DNA from: Polycyclovorans sp964425915
GTDB taxonomy: Bacteria; Pseudomonadota; Gammaproteobacteria; Nevskiales; Nevskiaceae
Length of the DNA: 64,000 nucleotides
Direction of reading: 5' to 3'
NCBI GenBank assembly: GCA_964425915.1
Contig: CAYROO010000003.1
Coordinates: 186,001-250,000, forward strand
The translations under genes were made by a program, and so were the position numbers. This document shows, piece after piece, positions 17,742 to 26,669 of the stretch. The number at the start of each line of letters is the position of its first letter. Position 1 is the first letter of the stretch. Under the pieces are notes generated by a model. That model was not told the DNA's origin. It ran no database searches and saw only the letters and a list, made by a program, of their open reading frames with translations.

Positions 17742-18226
17742 AGGCTGACAGCAGCGAACGCGTCACCTGGGGCTACCTCAGCGGTGCCCTGCTGGTCATG
17801 CTGGCCTTTGCCAACCTCGGGCCCCTGCTGATGCTGCTGGCGCCCTTCGCTTACGGGGCCTGCCGATGGGCCGCTGGCGATGCGTCCGCTACCGTAGGCA
17901 GCCATCTGCGGTTCGTCGGGCGCACCTGGATCGGCGCGCTACTGGCTTATCTGCTGCTCTACGCCCTGCTGCTGTTCCCTGCCCTGCTGGCCATCGAGGC
18001 ACTGAACGTGGTGATCGAGGCGGCGGCAGCCGCCGACCCGGGCGCCGTGGTACCGACGGTGATGCGCTCGCTCCAGGCCTGGCTGTCGACGGCCCCCGGC
18101 TGGCCGTTGGCGGCTGCGGTGCTGATGTTCGTGTTGCACGGGCTGGCGTCCTTCCTGATTGCCACCTGGCTGGCCGTCCGGCTGATCCGCCGCTGGCTGC
18201 GCTGGACTGATCGGCTGCCCGCCTAG
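17738..18226 (+). CDS. predicted integral membrane protein, unrecognised
   Basis: A 162-aa hydrophobic protein with about four membrane segments: about 12-45, 65-90, 125-140 and 140-153. I do not recognise the family. The ATG at 17738 overlaps the stop of the preceding membrane protein (ATGA), so the two are translationally coupled and may act together. It ends 6 bp before the convergent P-loop kinase gene, with no terminator visible. Confidence 0.6.
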   Translation: MKADSSERVTWGYLSGALLVMLAFANLGPLLMLLAPFAYGACRWAAGDASATVGSHLRFVGRTWIGALLAYLLLYALLLFPALLAIEALNVVIEAAAAADPGAVVPTVMRSLQAWLSTAPGWPLAAAVLMFVLHGLASFLIATWLAVRLIRRWLRWTDRLPA

Positions 18227-18232
18227 CGCGCG

Positions 18233-18739
18233 TCAACCGGCCCTGAGCCAGTCGAGCGCCTGCTCGGCCAGCATCGCTGCGGGCTGTGTGGCATCGAGTC
18301 GCAGGTAGTCGCCGCAGAGCGGCGCGAACCGGGCCGCCACCTCGGCCGCCAGCGCCGGCACCCGTTCCGGCGAGGGGTGGTCGGGTTGACCACCGATGCG
18401 GGCCGCCGCCACCGCCACCGGCAGGTCCATCCACAGCTGCCGAAGCCGCGCGGCGTAGCGCACCGCGATGGCCGCAGCGCGGTCACGGTTGGCCTGGCTG
18501 GCGAAGGTCATGCCGTCAATGAAGACATCGTGCCCGAAGGCCAGATGGGTCTCCAGCGCGGTCCAGACCGCCACGTTGGCGGCGTCCTTTTCCGCCCGGT
18601 TGTCGAAAAACACCGGGAACATCGTTTTGCGGATCTGGTCGCGGTCCACCACCGCCCAGGGCCGCTGCGGCAGCAACTGCCGTAGCAAGGTCGACTTGCC
18701 GGAACCCGGCAGGCCCACCAGCAGCACCACCTGGCTCAT
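18233..18739 (-). CDS. P-loop kinase of the AAA/zeta-like type
   Basis: Predicted small-molecule kinase of 168 aa. It has Walker A GLPGSGKST near residues 9-17, a DRDQIRKTMFP segment after strand 2, and FIDGMTFASQANRDR, typical of gluconokinase/zeta-like P-loop kinases. The phosphate acceptor is unknown. It is the last gene of an overlapping trio (class II aldolase-like, ROK kinase, this kinase); its ATG overlaps the ROK stop (ATGA). There is no antitoxin-like gene beside it, so a toxin role is not suggested. Confidence 0.75.
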   Translation of the reverse strand: MSQVVLLVGLPGSGKSTLLRQLLPQRPWAVVDRDQIRKTMFPVFFDNRAEKDAANVAVWTALETHLAFGHDVFIDGMTFASQANRDRAAAIAVRYAARLRQLWMDLPVAVAAARIGGQPDHPSPERVPALAAEVAARFAPLCGDYLRLDATQPAAMLAEQALDWLRAG

Positions 18740-19647
18740 GCCGGCCATAGCCAGGCCGCGCCGCGCACGCCAGAGCTGTCGCCGTGCTGCGCCGGCACCA
18801 GACGGGTGTCCACGCGATCCGAAAACACCCATTGGTCCCACAGCGCTGGAACGTGGCGATACCAGCGCGGCACCCGCGACAGCCCCCCGCCCAGCACGAT
18901 GACATCGGGATCGAGCACGTTGATCAGGCTGGCCAGTGCGCGTGCCAGCCGGTCCTCGTAACGTCCGAGGCTGGCCTGACAGGCCGGATCGCCCTGTTCG
19001 GCGGCAGCGACGATCTGTTCGCCACTGAGGGACTGGCCGGTCACCTGTGCGTGATCGCGCGCCAACCCGGGACCGGACAGATAGGCTTCGATCGACCCAT
19101 GTTGCCCATCCCAGTGTCGTGGACCGGGAATCTCGCCCCATTCCGGGCGCGGCCAGGGCAGCGGGTTGTGGCCCCACTCGCCGCCGATGGCGTTGGCGCC
19201 GAGCCAGGGCTGGCCGTCAATGGCGATACCGCCGCCGGTCCCGGTGCCGAGGATCACGCCGAACACCACCCTTGCGCCCGCTGCGGCGCCGTCTCGCGCC
19301 TCCGATACGGCGAGGCAATTGGCGTCGTTGGCCATACGGATCTCGCGTCCGAGGCGGGCTTCCAGGGCCTCTTTCATCGGCTGTCCATTGAGACAGAGCG
19401 AGTTGGCGTTCTTGATGCGCCCGGTCGCCGGGGAGATGGCACCGGGATGCCCGATGCCGACCGGCAGGCCGGACTGCCCGGCCGCAGCTTCCATCTCGTC
19501 CACCAGCGCCACCAGGGTATCGATCTGTCCCTGGTAATCATGGTGCGGCGTGGGACGCCGGGCACGCGCCAGCAGGGCCGAATCCGGCGCCATCAACACC
19601 GCTTCGGTCTTGGTGCCGCCAAGGTCGATGCCGATCCGCAGCGTCAC
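18736..19647 (-). CDS. mak: ROK-family sugar kinase, Mak (fructokinase)-like
   Basis: Sugar kinase of 303 aa that closely resembles E. coli Mak/YajF by motif: RIGIDLGGTKTEAVLM, RIKNANSLCLNGQP, MANDANCLAVSEARDGAAAG, GGEWGHNPLPWP and DPDVIVLGGGLS. The end HGDSSGVRGAAWLWP also matches Mak. Fructose phosphorylation is the best guess; mannose or other hexoses are possible. The zinc motif CxCGxxGCxE usual in ROK enzymes is absent; the matching region reads RHWDGQHGSIEAYLSG. The start is a GTG overlapping the preceding stop (GTGA). It sits in an overlapping operon with an aldolase-like protein and a P-loop kinase. Confidence 0.85.
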   Translation of the reverse strand: MTLRIGIDLGGTKTEAVLMAPDSALLARARRPTPHHDYQGQIDTLVALVDEMEAAAGQSGLPVGIGHPGAISPATGRIKNANSLCLNGQPMKEALEARLGREIRMANDANCLAVSEARDGAAAGARVVFGVILGTGTGGGIAIDGQPWLGANAIGGEWGHNPLPWPRPEWGEIPGPRHWDGQHGSIEAYLSGPGLARDHAQVTGQSLSGEQIVAAAEQGDPACQASLGRYEDRLARALASLINVLDPDVIVLGGGLSRVPRWYRHVPALWDQWVFSDRVDTRLVPAQHGDSSGVRGAAWLWPA

Positions 19648-20420
19648 GTTCGCCAGCCTGGGTCCTGCCGGTCCAGTCGCCGCAACAGACCGGGCCAGGC
19701 CAGCTGCCCCCCCGCCCCGCGGGTGACCTGCTGCGCCTGCTGCTGGGCGCCGGCGATGATCCGCGCGTCGATCGGCACCAGCTCACCGCCACCGGCCTGG
19801 GCCCGGACCTGGATGGTGCAAGCCGCCTCGAACAGGTACATGAACAGGAAGGCATCAGGAATGGTGGGCGCCACCGTCAGCAGGCCATGGTTGCGCAGCA
19901 TGAAGAAGTTGCGCTGGCCGAGGTCGGCCACCAGCCGCGGCTTTTCGTCCTCGTTGAGCGCGACGCCTTCGTAGTCGTGATACGCCAACGAGGACAGCAC
20001 GAAAATCGACTGCTGCGACAAGGGCAGCACGCCGCCGCGCTGGGCCGACACCGCGACGCCGTTGAGCGAATGCGTGTGCATCACACAGTGGGCGTCCTCG
20101 CGCGCGGCGTGGATGGCACTGTGAATGGTGAACCCGGCGGGATTGATCTCGTAGGGACTCTCCATCACCTTGCGCCCCTGCAGGTCCACCTTGACCAGAC
20201 TGGAGGCGGTGATTTCGTCAAACATCATCCCATAGGGATTGATGAGGAAGTGGGCCTCCGGACCGGGCACCTTGGCGGTGAGGTGGGTGAACACCAGGTC
20301 GGACCAGCCAAACAGCGCGACCAGCCGGTAGGCCGCTGCCAGATCAAGCCGTGCTTGCCATTCCGCGGGGCTCACCTGTGATTGCAGCGATGGAAGGGTG
20401 TCGGGCGGGGTCATGGGCAT
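19644..20420 (-). CDS. class II aldolase/adducin-fold protein
   Basis: Protein of about 258 aa of the class II aldolase/adducin superfamily. SDLVFTHLTAKVPG, FLINPYGMMFDEITASSLVKV, HCVMHTHSLNGVAV with the HxH zinc pair, and FFMLRNHGLLTV with the third His are family motifs. Members act on sugar phosphates or related hydroxy acids; here the substrate is unknown. Alternative ATGs at 20420 and 20414 are equally possible. It is the first gene of the overlapping operon with the Mak-like kinase (GTGA overlap), which hints at carbohydrate metabolism. Confidence 0.82.
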   Translation of the reverse strand: MPMTPPDTLPSLQSQVSPAEWQARLDLAAAYRLVALFGWSDLVFTHLTAKVPGPEAHFLINPYGMMFDEITASSLVKVDLQGRKVMESPYEINPAGFTIHSAIHAAREDAHCVMHTHSLNGVAVSAQRGGVLPLSQQSIFVLSSLAYHDYEGVALNEDEKPRLVADLGQRNFFMLRNHGLLTVAPTIPDAFLFMYLFEAACTIQVRAQAGGGELVPIDARIIAGAQQQAQQVTRGAGGQLAWPGLLRRLDRQDPGWRT

Positions 20421-20468
20421 CACCAAGTGGCAAGACAGGTCTCAGCGTAGCGCAGGATGCGCCGAGGT

Positions 20469-20903
20469 TCAGGCGGACAGCAGGAAACGCCAGGCGATCG
20501 CCACCAGCACGCCGATGGTCAGCCCCGAGCGCAGGGCGAAGTAGCCGCCAATGGTGTCCAACACCCGCTCCCGCCAGAAATCAGCCGCCAGCAACAGCAG
20601 AAACACCAGCGCCAGCAGCGCTAAGGCCGGGGCAAAGGGCAGCAGCAACGCAACCCAGGACATCAGCATGAGCACCACCGAGATCAGCAGGCCGAATTGT
20701 CCGCTCGGGCCCATCGAGGCCGGCAGGGCGAAACCCCAGAAGGTCCCCGCCATGAAACTGGCGATCATCGCGGCATAGGCCAGCCAGGCGGCATCGATCC
20801 ATTGCGGCGCCGTGGCCGGCGACAGGCTCAGCCAGGCCGGACCCACCAGGAAGGGAATGAGGCCGGAATATCCGAACAGGATGACGATACGCGGCAGGTC
20901 CAT
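20469..20903 (-). CDS. DUF3429 membrane protein
   Basis: Membrane protein of 144 aa with about five hydrophobic segments. YSGLIPFL near the N-terminus and MAGTFWGFALP after helix 2 are features of the DUF3429 (TMEM69-like) family. Function is unknown. It lies 9 bp after the MscS gene on the same strand and is probably co-transcribed with it and the upstream gene. Confidence 0.8.
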   Translation of the reverse strand: MDLPRIVILFGYSGLIPFLVGPAWLSLSPATAPQWIDAAWLAYAAMIASFMAGTFWGFALPASMGPSGQFGLLISVVLMLMSWVALLLPFAPALALLALVFLLLLAADFWRERVLDTIGGYFALRSGLTIGVLVAIAWRFLLSA

Positions 20904-20912
20904 GGTGTTCGC

Positions 20913-21737
20913 TCAGGTGTCGGCGTGAAAGGAAAATGACAAGGGGTCCCGCAGCAAGCCCGCCCGAGCCAGCTCGCGACGCGCCCGTAGCAGCAAGTCG
21001 GTGGCCATCAGCCGTTCGCACCGCACGTCGCTGACGTAAGCCTTGAGCGTGAAGCGAGTCGCCTGCCGCTGGTCGCTGTCATCCTCGACCACGACCACGA
21101 TGGGACGCGAGAGCGTGACATACGGCGAACAGGCCGCGGCCTCCTCGCAGATGCTGCGCACCTGGGCGGCGTCGACGTCACCAAACAACATCAGCGGTAC
21201 CGCCACCAGTTCCTGCAGGCTGGCGGAATTGGCATTGATCACCGGCTCCGAGAACACCTTCGAATTGAGTACAGTAACGATGTTGTCGTTGAAGGTACGG
21301 ATCCGCACAGACAGCAGGCCGGTGCTGATGACCTCGCCGTACTGGCCACCGATCTCCACCATGTCGCCGACCGCCAACGGCCGCTGGAACAGCATCACCA
21401 CGCCGGCCACGACACTCTTCAGTACATCCTGCAAGGCCAGGCCGACCGCCAGCGCCGCAGACGCCCCCACCGCCAACAGGGTCTCCCGCGGCAGGTCGAG
21501 GGCGACGAAGATCACCAGCACGCTGGCCACCACCCAGGCCAGCAAGCGGAATACCGGCACGCTGGCCATCACCCCCATGCGGATACGCGGATACTCGTCG
21601 GCCAGCCAACGCATGACCCGGCCGTAGAGCGCGATCAGCCCCGGAGTGAAAGCGAGGATCAGCACCGCGACCAGCACGTCCGCCCACTCGACGCCGGTGA
21701 ACAAGGTGCTGATCTTGTCGTCGACCTCGTCTTTCAT
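20913..21737 (-). CDS. small-conductance mechanosensitive channel (MscS family)
   Basis: MscS-type channel of 274 aa. Three N-terminal helices (about 17-40, 60-80, 85-120) end in a pore-lining helix with SAALAVGLALQDVLKSVVAG. The beta domain then follows: FQRPLAVGDMVEIGGQYGEV and RTFNDNIVTVLNSKVF. The soluble C-terminal domain runs to residue 274. It opens under membrane tension during osmotic downshock. It lies 5 bp after an unrecognised 382-aa gene and 9 bp before the DUF3429 gene, so the three probably form an operon. Confidence 0.92.
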   Translation of the reverse strand: MKDEVDDKISTLFTGVEWADVLVAVLILAFTPGLIALYGRVMRWLADEYPRIRMGVMASVPVFRLLAWVVASVLVIFVALDLPRETLLAVGASAALAVGLALQDVLKSVVAGVVMLFQRPLAVGDMVEIGGQYGEVISTGLLSVRIRTFNDNIVTVLNSKVFSEPVINANSASLQELVAVPLMLFGDVDAAQVRSICEEAAACSPYVTLSRPIVVVVEDDSDQRQATRFTLKAYVSDVRCERLMATDLLLRARRELARAGLLRDPLSFSFHADT

Positions 21738-21742
21738 CGCCC

Positions 21743-22891
21743 TTACTCCAGCGCCTGCAGCGCCGACAGCTGTCGCGCCAGCCGGGCACTCCAGGACTGT
21801 GGCGGGTGATAGCCGCTGCCGGTCCGCTCCAGCAGCTCTGCGGCCACCAGCCGCGCCATGTCCTTGACCATGTCATCGGCGGTACAGACGAACAGCTCGG
21901 CCAGCTCTGCGAGCTGCAGGCCATCATGCGCCATGACCTCAATCAGGGCATATCGTTGCCGCGGCGGTAGCCGGCCCAGCGCCGGCCAGCTGGGCACGGC
22001 CGGCGCCCGCAGCTCGATCGCCCCGCTGGCCGGATCCAATCCCGCTGCTTGCCGCCAATGCGCCAGCAGCCGCCCCGGATCACCGCCTGACAACGACCGC
22101 GCCGCACGCACCCAATCCCGCAGGGCTTCGTGCTCGGGCCCGTCGACGCGCCGCGGCTCGCGTGCGCGGCCACCGACCTCCAGGGCGATCTGCAAAGGGC
22201 GGTCACCCGCTTGGTGCCGTTGCCACAACCCCTCTGCCAGGGTGGCATCGTCCAGCCCCTCCAGCGCCACCACCTCGTCGATGGCGCCATCCAGCCCCAC
22301 CCAGCGCTGCCAGCGCGCCCAGGCGGTGGCCTGCACGGCAAGGCACCAGCCAATCCGACCGCGGGTGCCCAGGATCAGCCGCATCAGCGTGGTCAACATG
22401 GCCGCGGTGCCGGGCACCCGCAGCACTGCCTGTTGCAACGCCGGCAGCATCAACACCTGGGACGGGCCCGCATTGAGATGGTCGATCAGCGCCTCGACGC
22501 GGGTCGGCGCGGGGTCCAGTGCCAGCGCCGAAGCGATCGCCGACAACAGGTCCGTCGGCTGCCGCCAGCGGGCATCCGCGGGCACCAGCGTAAGCGCAAG
22601 GCGCCGTTCGGCAGCGCGCGTGGCCACTGCCTCGCACAGCGGGATCAGGCGCTCGGCGTGGTGACTCGTGACCACCAGGGCCCGGCGCGAACCCTCGTCC
22701 GCCTGCAGCAGACCCTGATGCAGTGCCGACCAGACCGGCGCATCGTCCGGCACCACCTCGGCCAGGGATACGCGCCCGGGATCGAATCGCGCAGCATAGG
22801 CTGGCGGCAGTGGGTCCAGCCGCGCGCGTTGCACCTGCGGCGGCTCGCCGCGGTGCCGCAGCAGGTCCAACCAGTCGCGCCACCCGCGCAT
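21743..22891 (-). CDS. unrecognised soluble protein encoded with MscS; possible degenerate ATPase
   Basis: A 382-aa soluble protein that I do not recognise. RRALVVTSHHAERLIPL at about 68-84, ALIDHLNAGPSQVLMLPALQ at about 130-150, and RIGWCLAVQATAWARWQRWV with DEVVALEGLDDATLAEGLW suggest an AAA/STAND-like ATPase fold. I see no Walker A lysine motif, so nucleotide hydrolysis is doubtful. The last 80 residues (RLPPRQRYALIEVMAHDGLQ..LAELFVCTADDM) look like a winged-helix domain. It ends 5 bp before the MscS gene. A role in channel control is only an inference from context. Confidence 0.6.
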   Translation of the reverse strand: MRGWRDWLDLLRHRGEPPQVQRARLDPLPPAYAARFDPGRVSLAEVVPDDAPVWSALHQGLLQADEGSRRALVVTSHHAERLIPLCEAVATRAAERRLALTLVPADARWRQPTDLLSAIASALALDPAPTRVEALIDHLNAGPSQVLMLPALQQAVLRVPGTAAMLTTLMRLILGTRGRIGWCLAVQATAWARWQRWVGLDGAIDEVVALEGLDDATLAEGLWQRHQAGDRPLQIALEVGGRAREPRRVDGPEHEALRDWVRAARSLSGGDPGRLLAHWRQAAGLDPASGAIELRAPAVPSWPALGRLPPRQRYALIEVMAHDGLQLAELAELFVCTADDMVKDMARLVAAELLERTGSGYHPPQSWSARLARQLSALQALE

Positions 22892-22967
22892 CAATCGCGC
22901 TCGCAGAGATTCCCCGTCATGCCGTCAGTGTAGCGGTTACCCCCGGTAGCGCCAGTAGACTATCGCC

Positions 22968-24818
22968 ATGCTCAAGCTCTCTGGCGTCACCCTGCGACGC
23001 GGCCCCCGCGTATTGTTCTCCCAGCTCGACGTGACCATCCACCCGGGTCAGCGGGTGGGTGTGGTCGGCGCCAATGGCGTCGGCAAGAGCAGCCTGTTCG
23101 CCGCCATTCTCGGCAAGCTCGAGTGCGACGGCGGCGCCATCGAGTGGCCGCGCGACCGCCGCATCACGGCGGTCGAACAGGACGTGCCGGCACGGCCCGA
23201 AAGCGCGCTGAGCCATGCCCTGGATGGCGACGTCGAACTGCGCCAGCTGCAGAGGGCGCTGGCCGATGCCGAAGCACGCGGCGATGCCCAGACCATGGCC
23301 AGTGCCCACGACCGGCTGGCCGCCATTGACGGCTATGCTGCGGAGTCCCGCTGCGCACAGCTGCTGCGTGGCCTCGGGTTCACCACGGCGATGCAGCTGC
23401 AGCCGGTGGCCAGCTTCTCCGGCGGATGGCGCATGCGCCTCAATCTGGCGCGTGCGCTGATGCAGCGCGCTGACCTGCTGCTGCTCGATGAGCCCACCAA
23501 TCACCTCGACCTTGATGCCACCCTGTGGCTGCAGGACCTGCTGGCCAGTTACGCCGGCACGCTGCTGCTGATCTCCCATGACCGCGCCTTCCTCGACGCG
23601 GTCACCACCCACACACTACACCTGCAAGCCGAAGCTGCGCAGTGCTATACCGGCAGCTACAGTGCGTTCGAGCGTCAGCGAGCGGAACGGCTGCAGCAGC
23701 AGGCACAGCAACACGCGGACCAACAGCGACGGCGCGAATCCCTGCAGCGCTTCGTCGACCGGTTCCGCGCCAAGGCCACCAAAGCGCGTCAGGCGCAGTC
23801 GCGGCTGAAGGCGCTGGAGCGGATGGAGACCATCGCACCGGTATTGCTATCGAGTCCGTTTCAGTTCCAGTTCCGGGCGCCGGACAACCTCGCGCACCCC
23901 TTGCTCAGTGTCATGCACGGTCAGGCCGGCTACGAGCAGACGCCGCTGTTGAAGCAGCTCAAACTGGTGCTCAACCCGGGCGATCGGATCGCCCTACTCG
24001 GTGGCAATGGCGCCGGCAAGTCCACGTTAGTGAAAAGCCTGGCCGGCACTCTGCCCTTTGTCGCCGGCGAGGTGCGCCGCGCCCCAGGGCTGACGGTGGG
24101 CTACTACGCCCAGCACCAGATGGATCAACTGGATCCGGCCGCCAGTCCCCTGCTGCACCTGCATCGGCTGGATCGGGACGCCAACGAGCAAGCCTTACGC
24201 GACTATCTCGGCCAGTTCGCCTTTCACGGCGACCGCCAAGTGGAAGCCATTGCCCCTTTTTCCGGCGGCGAAAAGGCGCGCCTGGCGCTGGCCCTGGTGG
24301 TTTATCAGCGCCCGGCACTGTTGCTGCTTGATGAGCCGACCAACCATCTAGACCTGGAAATGCGCGAGGCCTTGGCCTTGGCGCTGCAGGACTTCGCCGG
24401 CGCGGTGGTGCTGATCTCCCATGACCGGCAATTGGTGGAGTCGGTCTGTGATGCCCTGTGGCGGGTGGCGGATGGCCGCTGTGAGCCCTACGACGGCGAC
24501 CTGGACGACTACGCGCGTTGGCTGCGGGCGCAACGTCAGTCGGCTGCGGCGCCGACCGCCGCCCCGGCGCGCGCTACAGCACCGGCGCCGGACCGTCGCG
24601 CGGCCCGTGATCGACTGCGCAAACTGGAGCGGCAGCTGGAGAAGCTCAGCGCCCAGTGCGCCGCGCTCGACGCGGAACTGGCGTCGCCGACTCTGTATGC
24701 GCCCGAGCGACGCGATGAGGCGCTGGCGCTGCAGCAGGCGCGCCAACGTGCCGGCCAGGAATTGGCAGCGGTGGAAGACGCCTGGCTGTCGCTGTCAGAA
24801 TCCCTGGAGACGCCCTGA
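22968..24818 (+). CDS. yheS: ABC-F family ATPase, YheS-like
   Basis: Duplicated-ATPase ABC-F protein of 616 aa, of the ribosome-associated translation factor class and without membrane domains. Walker A motifs are VGANGVGKSS (about 33-42) and LGGNGAGKST (about 343-352). Signatures ASFSGGWRMRLNLARAL and APFSGGEKARLALALVV each precede LLLLDEPTNHLDL. The linker between domains (about 235-290, rich in Gln and Arg) and a C-terminal coiled-coil region (about 535-610) match the YheS subgroup. Its 3' end is 9 bp from the convergent HTTM gene. Confidence 0.93.
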   Translation: MLKLSGVTLRRGPRVLFSQLDVTIHPGQRVGVVGANGVGKSSLFAAILGKLECDGGAIEWPRDRRITAVEQDVPARPESALSHALDGDVELRQLQRALADAEARGDAQTMASAHDRLAAIDGYAAESRCAQLLRGLGFTTAMQLQPVASFSGGWRMRLNLARALMQRADLLLLDEPTNHLDLDATLWLQDLLASYAGTLLLISHDRAFLDAVTTHTLHLQAEAAQCYTGSYSAFERQRAERLQQQAQQHADQQRRRESLQRFVDRFRAKATKARQAQSRLKALERMETIAPVLLSSPFQFQFRAPDNLAHPLLSVMHGQAGYEQTPLLKQLKLVLNPGDRIALLGGNGAGKSTLVKSLAGTLPFVAGEVRRAPGLTVGYYAQHQMDQLDPAASPLLHLHRLDRDANEQALRDYLGQFAFHGDRQVEAIAPFSGGEKARLALALVVYQRPALLLLDEPTNHLDLEMREALALALQDFAGAVVLISHDRQLVESVCDALWRVADGRCEPYDGDLDDYARWLRAQRQSAAAPTAAPARATAPAPDRRAARDRLRKLERQLEKLSAQCAALDAELASPTLYAPERRDEALALQQARQRAGQELAAVEDAWLSLSESLETP

Positions 24819-24827
24819 CCTCGGACC

Positions 24828-26648
24828 TCAAAAGGCGGGTGGCATGGGCGGCGGCAAACCCTTTTCGGCCGCGTCAGTGGCGCATTCGTGGGTCCAGCCG
24901 GTCGCCGGCTTCACCTCGGGCGTTTCGCCCGGCGGCACCGAGAACTCCTGCATCCACACCATGCGGAACCCGATCAGGCGCTGTCCCGGCAGCGCCGCAG
25001 CATTCCATTGACGACAGAGATAGCGGCCATAGTGGAGGCGGTGACCTGCGTAGCGCTTTTCCCAGATGCGCCAACGATAGGTGTGCCAGCGAATATTCTC
25101 GTGTTGCGACATACGCTGCGGACGGTCCCAACGCAAGGGTGCATCGGGTTGCAGCACATCCACTTCGCGACCGTCCTCGAGCCGGCCTGGGAACACCGTC
25201 CAGCCATCGGCCCGTGACGGGAACGGCGCAAACATGTTCCACACCTGGTCGATCCGCAACAACCGAAACGCCGGCATCAGGGCCTGCTGTACCGGCGCTT
25301 TGGGTACCCACTCGACGGTGGAGAGGTTCCACACCAGCGTCAGCAACAGCGCGAACCCAGCGCATAACTGGGCCCGTCGCCCCACCTCGAAGCGGATCGG
25401 ACGCAGTGGCAGCAGCCAGGCCGTTAGACGACCGAATCCCCCGCGATGCGCGCCAACCCGGTCGTACAGCCAGGTGCCCGGGCGCCGCCACAGGGGCAAG
25501 GCAAGAACGGGGCCGAGCCATGCAAAAAGCGCCGATGCGCGCACCAGCGCAACGAAGGCGTCCCATTTCAGATGGGCGCGATCGTGGTGATCGATGACCA
25601 CCCAGGAATAGTGCGCCTCCAGTAGCGGGCCGGCACGTGGGTCATCCTGCGCGGGTCGCAGCACCAGGCTTCGCGGCAACACCAGGAAGGTCCGCAGCAG
25701 CAGGCACATCTTCAGGCAGAAACCGCAGTCGCGGTCATAGAACAACTGCAAGGGACGCTGCCGCACCGGCCGTCGGTCCAGGGCGTCCCAGAACCAGCCG
25801 CCGAGGAAGGTCGTCAGCGAGCTGAGGCTGACATAGGGGAAGTGCCCGATCTCGATGCAAAGAATGAAACCGATGTGCATGCCCATCAGCAGTAGCATCA
25901 CCACCAACCGGAGCGTTCGGCTCCAGAACGGCAGGAACACCAGCAGTGGCCCCAGCCATTCCAGGAAATAGACGAAATAGCTCAGCGCCTGCATGAGCCC
26001 CGGCCGGCCTTCCAGCATCCAGACACCGAAGTCGGTGACATAGCGATCCAGTTCGACGGTGTAATAGACCGCCAGACCATCGGGCCACCAGTCCGCTCCG
26101 TTCTTGAGAATGGCGCTGAAGAAATACACCGACATCACCTGCACCAGCAGGCCGGCGCTGGCCCAGGAGCGATGCAGGTTGGCCGCTGGCGGTGCGCTGG
26201 TCGACAACGCGGCATCCACACTCCAACGCGCTCCCAGGGGCAGGAACAGCGCCCAAAACAGCAAGCAGAGAATGAGGATGTCCCCGCCGATGAGAATCAT
26301 CGGGTTGCGGTTGACGACCGCGCCCATCAGCACAAACAGCGCGATCACCGCCAGCCGCGTGCGGTAGCCCACCAGCAGCGACAGCGCGGCCACCAGAGCG
26401 GCCGTCAGGAACAGCCCGGCAAACCAGGGCTGTTCGTTGACGAGCATCAGGTTCAGTCGCCAGAGACCGTCCGTTTCCAGCAGATAGCCGCCGGGCAAAA
26501 CGCCGATGCCGGTGTGAAAAGCGGTCAGATCGAACAACAGTCGCCGCAGCAGATCGACGGCGATCACCGATGACAGCGCCACGCGGAACAGCGCCAAGGT
26601 GCGCAGGTCGATACCAAACAGGGCGTCGAGACGGGAGGGATTTGCCAT
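24828..26648 (-). CDS. HTTM membrane protein fused to a DCC thioredoxin-like domain
   Basis: Protein of 606 aa. The N-terminal 300 residues form an HTTM (vitamin K gamma-carboxylase-like) multi-helix membrane domain with LDALFGIDLRTLALFRV and AILKNGADWWPDGLAVYY. A DCC/DUF393 domain starts near residue 305 with QLFYDRDCGFCLKMCLLL, carrying the DxxCxxC motif. Two further hydrophobic segments and a soluble C-terminal region (about 450-606, rich in Trp and Arg) follow. HTTM and DCC genes often occur together; here they are fused. Reaction unknown; a redox-linked membrane modification is possible. No signal to a neighbour: it is convergent with yheS, and a terminator separates it from the gene upstream. 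Confidence 0.85.
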   Translation of the reverse strand: MANPSRLDALFGIDLRTLALFRVALSSVIAVDLLRRLLFDLTAFHTGIGVLPGGYLLETDGLWRLNLMLVNEQPWFAGLFLTAALVAALSLLVGYRTRLAVIALFVLMGAVVNRNPMILIGGDILILCLLFWALFLPLGARWSVDAALSTSAPPAANLHRSWASAGLLVQVMSVYFFSAILKNGADWWPDGLAVYYTVELDRYVTDFGVWMLEGRPGLMQALSYFVYFLEWLGPLLVFLPFWSRTLRLVVMLLLMGMHIGFILCIEIGHFPYVSLSSLTTFLGGWFWDALDRRPVRQRPLQLFYDRDCGFCLKMCLLLRTFLVLPRSLVLRPAQDDPRAGPLLEAHYSWVVIDHHDRAHLKWDAFVALVRASALFAWLGPVLALPLWRRPGTWLYDRVGAHRGGFGRLTAWLLPLRPIRFEVGRRAQLCAGFALLLTLVWNLSTVEWVPKAPVQQALMPAFRLLRIDQVWNMFAPFPSRADGWTVFPGRLEDGREVDVLQPDAPLRWDRPQRMSQHENIRWHTYRWRIWEKRYAGHRLHYGRYLCRQWNAAALPGQRLIGFRMVWMQEFSVPPGETPEVKPATGWTHECATDAAEKGLPPPMPPAF

Positions 26649-26669
26649 GGATCAGCCCGAAGCCGCAGC

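Noticed and set aside
18233..18739. Considered as a zeta-type toxin
   Set aside because: No antitoxin gene is adjacent and it is coupled to a sugar kinase; a metabolic kinase is simpler.
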